Shown here piece after piece: positions 5,514 through 7,422 of a stretch of DNA of 7,422 nucleotides. Positions within the stretch are counted from its first letter, which is position 1; every line of letters begins with the position of its first letter. A model generated the notes under the pieces. It was not told the DNA's origin and made no database searches. It saw only the letters and a program-made list of their open reading frames with translations. Source of the stretch: Ruminococcaceae bacterium UBA7135 (GTDB lineage Bacteria > Bacillota > Clostridia > Oscillospirales > Ruminococcaceae); NCBI GenBank assembly GCA_002492075.1, contig DKXD01000190.1:12370-19791 (forward strand), in the 5' to 3' direction. Both the position numbers and the translations under genes were made by a program.

Positions 5514-6563
5514 TTACCTCCCAAAAGCGTTATCAAGACGCACTTCATCGCGCGGTCTGAAGCTGATGTATTCGTATATAAGTCTTGCGGTGTTTTCAAT
5601 ATCATTAATATTAACAGCTTCTACAGACGTGTGCATATACCTTATCGGAAATGATAGCGTACAGCATCTGACGCCGCTGCTCGATGCACCTACAGCGTCG
5701 GCATTTGTCCCTGTAGAGGACGGCATTACCTCACAGGTAAATGGGATATCGCACTTTATGGCAAGCGCTCTCAAAGAGTTTGAAAGCTTTTTATCCAATG
5801 CAGGAGAAAAACCGATCATAACGCCGCTACCCAATTCCGCCGTGTCTTTAGGATTGCTGTCGGGCGTTCTTCCGAAAGAAACATCCACTATCAGCGCTTC
5901 ATCGGGCTTTATGCGGAACGCCGCCTGTTTCGCGCCGCGCTCGCCTGTTTCTTCCTGCGCCGAAAAGCACACCGCGATATTATAAGCCGGATCTTTGCCT
6001 TTAAGCATATCCAGCGCCGCCAATATCGCACAAACGCCGCTTCTGTCATCAACCGCGAGCGCGGAAACGACATCGCCGCAAAGCTCCTTAAAGCACGAAT
6101 TTACTGTAACGCGGTCTCCCTGAGATATAACGGCTTCCGCTTGAGCCTTGGTCATTCCCACATCTATTGAAATATCGCTTATTTTAGGAGCGCCGCCGTC
6201 ATTTTGAACGTGCGGAGGCAGAGTTGAAACAACTCCGAGAATATCTTTTTTTCCATGCACCGTCACCGATTGCGCAAGAAGCGTTTTAACATCGGGAGAA
6301 CCGCACGCGCCAACGCTTAAAAAACCATTATCATTAATGTATGTGACAATATATCCGACTTGGTCGATATGAGCGTCAAGCAGAAGAGTTTTCGCGTTTG
6401 ACTTTGCGGCTTTCACAAAGCCCGTTACGTTTCCGAACTTATCCGTTTGAACGTCTTCGGCATATAGCTTCAAAAGCTCCTCCGCCGCATTGGACGCGGC
6501 AAACTCGTCTCCCGAAACGCCGACCTTTTCCGTCAGCGATTTTAACGTTGATCTTATATCCAA
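5514..6563 (-). CDS. M42 family metallo-aminopeptidase (copy 1 of tandem pair), TTG start
   Basis: A 349-residue M42 peptidase, clearly paralogous to the next gene but much diverged. The dimetal site is intact: H65 in DAHIDQVGY, D172 in ALAVDDRSG, E204 and E205 in SAQEETGERGA, D227 in IVDVSFG, and H311 in PIRYMHTSVE. Compared with its neighbour it has HIDQ for HMDE after the first ligand, and Asp rather than Glu at the fifth ligand. Different substrate preference is plausible but not shown. The start codon is TTG at 6561-6563, with GAAAGG about 11 nt upstream. An in-frame TGA lies 18 nt before it, and no ATG occurs in frame until after residue 130, so TTG is the best choice. It lies 25 nt after the ImmA-like gene and is presumably co-transcribed with it. 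TAA stop at 5514-5516. Confidence 0.92.
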   Translation of the reverse strand: MDIRSTLKSLTEKVGVSGDEFAASNAAEELLKLYAEDVQTDKFGNVTGFVKAAKSNAKTLLLDAHIDQVGYIVTYINDNGFLSVGACGSPDVKTLLAQSVTVHGKKDILGVVSTLPPHVQNDGGAPKISDISIDVGMTKAQAEAVISQGDRVTVNSCFKELCGDVVSALAVDDRSGVCAILAALDMLKGKDPAYNIAVCFSAQEETGERGAKQAAFRIKPDEALIVDVSFGRTPDSNPKDTAELGSGVMIGFSPALDKKLSNSLRALAIKCDIPFTCEVMPSSTGTNADAVGASSSGVRCCTLSFPIRYMHTSVEAVNINDIENTARLIYEYISFRPRDEVRLDNAFGR

Positions 6564-6588
6564 AATAACACTTGCCTTTCATTTCCGA

Positions 6589-7083
6589 CTACTTAAGAAA
6601 ATCATTCTCAATATCATCGGTTCTAAATTTATAGCCCTTGCTGTTCATAACCTGAAGCTTGTATTTTACTATCTCGGTCGGAAAACCCAACAGCAAAGCG
6701 ACTTGACTAATATCGGCACTTTCATTCACCGCGTCCAGAAGCTCCTCGTCGGAGATAAGCACACACGCCGCAAAAAGATTTGCCTCGCGTTCGGTCTTGT
6801 TTGTATCAAGAAACAAGGTTCCCTCGCGTATTCCGCCGACAGATAGCTCACGGTGAAGCATATCATGCCCGAACTCATGAGCGCAGACGACTTTCTTCAT
6901 AACGTCGTCCAGTTCCTCGTTTATCACAATATACCGCTCTCCGTTTTCGCAGATATAAAAGCCTTTCAACCCGCCCAGCTTACGAAACCAGACGTTTGCC
7001 CCGGAGTTCTCCGCTGTTTCAAAAACATCTTTTCCACCGTATTCATCAAGTACTTTTTCGGCTGTATCAACTATCTGATACAT
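6589..7083 (-). CDS. ImmA/IrrE family zinc metallopeptidase
   Basis: A 164-residue protein with the short HExxH peptidase fold of the ImmA/IrrE (COG2856) family. AHEFGHDMLHR carries the zinc ligands H69 and H73 and the catalytic E70. TEREANLFAA (97-106) provides the third ligand (E98, or possibly E100). Known members cut or inactivate a partner XRE-type repressor: ImmA acts on ImmR of ICEBs1, and IrrE on DdrO in Deinococcus. The gene directly upstream is an XRE regulator whose TAA stop overlaps this ATG as TAATG. This is the standard arrangement for such a pair and implies coupled translation. The C-terminal part (about 125-164) is helical and may contact the partner. No membrane segment. That it cleaves the neighbouring regulator is inference from family and position. 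TAG stop at 6589-6591. Confidence 0.92.
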   Translation of the reverse strand: MYQIVDTAEKVLDEYGGKDVFETAENSGANVWFRKLGGLKGFYICENGERYIVINEELDDVMKKVVCAHEFGHDMLHRELSVGGIREGTLFLDTNKTEREANLFAACVLISDEELLDAVNESADISQVALLLGFPTEIVKYKLQVMNSKGYKFRTDDIENDFLK

Positions 7084-7422
7084 TACTTTTTACCTTTGCG
7101 GGAATCCTCGTATATTTCGGTAAGGCAGCGCATAAGATCCTGCTTATCCTCCTCGGAAAGCGTGTTGCCCGCGAAAAGCCCTCTGGACTGTGACAAAAAT
7201 TTCGAAGCCTCGGCGGTCACCTTAGCGGACTCGGGCGAATCGCTGCCTTTTTCGGATATGCTCCTCAAAAATTTTTCTTCCAAAGAAAGGGGGATCTCCT
7301 TGGTGTCGTCCAGCAAAAACTCGGGCGTTACCTTAAGCTCTTTAGCTATCCGATCAAGAACGCTCTTGCGCGGTTTACGGTTGTCGCTCATATAGTAAGC
7401 GAATGCGCGGTATGTTATGCCG
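7083..7422 (-). CDS. XRE-type helix-turn-helix transcriptional regulator, N-terminus cut by window edge
   Basis: The frame is open to the window edge. Codons upstream of the ATG at 7391 read GITYRAFAYY with no stop, so that ATG is internal and the true start lies beyond base 7422. The 112 visible residues hold the second half of an XRE/Cro-cI-type domain. GITYRAFAYYMSDNRKPRKS followed by VLDRIAKELKVTPEFLLDD resembles the usual 'RKPsl..L.kIAkaL.Vs.d.LL' end of the domain. A linker rich in Ser, Glu and Lys follows, then a C-terminal tail (LFAGNTLSEEDKQDLMRCL) of a kind I recall from XRE regulators paired with ImmA peptidases. It probably represses its own operon and is relieved when the adjacent ImmA-like protein acts on it (inference). 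TAA stop at 7083-7085 overlaps the next ATG. Confidence 0.85.
   Translation of the reverse strand, partial: GITYRAFAYYMSDNRKPRKSVLDRIAKELKVTPEFLLDDTKEIPLSLEEKFLRSISEKGSDSPESAKVTAEASKFLSQSRGLFAGNTLSEEDKQDLMRCLTEIYEDSRKGKK

Noticed and set aside
5170..5985. Long plus-strand open frames such as 5170-5985, 1718-2407 and 1422-1970.
   Set aside because: They lie antisense to genes with complete catalytic motifs, span the junctions of those genes, and resemble no protein family.
6589..7422. XRE/ImmA pair as evidence of a prophage or integrative element in the window.
   Set aside because: No integrase, excisionase, phage structural gene, att-like repeat or tRNA gene is visible, and neighbouring genes are tightly coupled housekeeping-type genes.
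1..7422. CRISPR arrays, tRNA or rRNA genes, insertion sequences.
   Set aside because: No regularly spaced repeats, tRNA-like cloverleaf arms, rRNA-like sequence or transposase motifs were found on either strand.

Overview
The window looks like ordinary chromosome from a low-to-moderate GC Gram-positive of the Clostridia, most like a Ruminococcus/Oscillospirales relative. That placement is inference. It rests on GGAGG-type ribosome binding sites, the many Firmicutes-type families (M42 peptidase pair, DUF2156 protein, MltG with a long cytoplasmic tail), and the tight one-strand packing. All ten recognisable genes lie on the minus strand, so transcription runs from high to low coordinates. The two outermost genes are cut by the window edges.

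Upstream unit (7422 to 3782, five genes): the C-terminal part of an XRE-type helix-turn-helix regulator, an ImmA/IrrE-type HExxH metallopeptidase, two tandem M42 metallo-aminopeptidases, and a GNAT acetyltransferase. The joins are very tight: a TAATG overlap, 25 nt, 5 nt and an ATGA overlap. This strongly suggests one transcript. Its promoter lies outside the window.

Spacer (3781 to 3579, about 200 nt): the only real intergenic region. It holds an excellent sigma-A-type promoter on the minus strand (TTGACT, 17 bp, TGG-TACAAT). From this I predict a leader of about 128 nt carrying a strong hairpin. I see no canonical rho-independent terminator between the two units, only an AT-rich inverted repeat with a T-run in its loop.

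Downstream unit (3578 to 1, five genes): a thymidylate-kinase-like P-loop kinase, a DUF2156 (phosphatidylglycerol lysyltransferase-domain, GNAT-like) protein, a DJ-1/PfpI protein, 5-formyltetrahydrofolate cyclo-ligase, and the N-terminal 293 residues of the endolytic murein transglycosylase MltG. Junctions overlap by 8 and 13 nt or are separated by 53 and 12 nt. The cyclo-ligase (folate recycling) and a dTMP-kinase-like enzyme fit a one-carbon/thymidylate theme. MltG adds a cell-wall function.

This is mostly housekeeping content. I do not see a convincing new defence or mobile system. The items most worth a second look are the XRE/ImmA pair transcribed with aminopeptidases, the structured leader, and a glycine where thymidylate kinases usually have the Asp of their DR(Y/H) motif.
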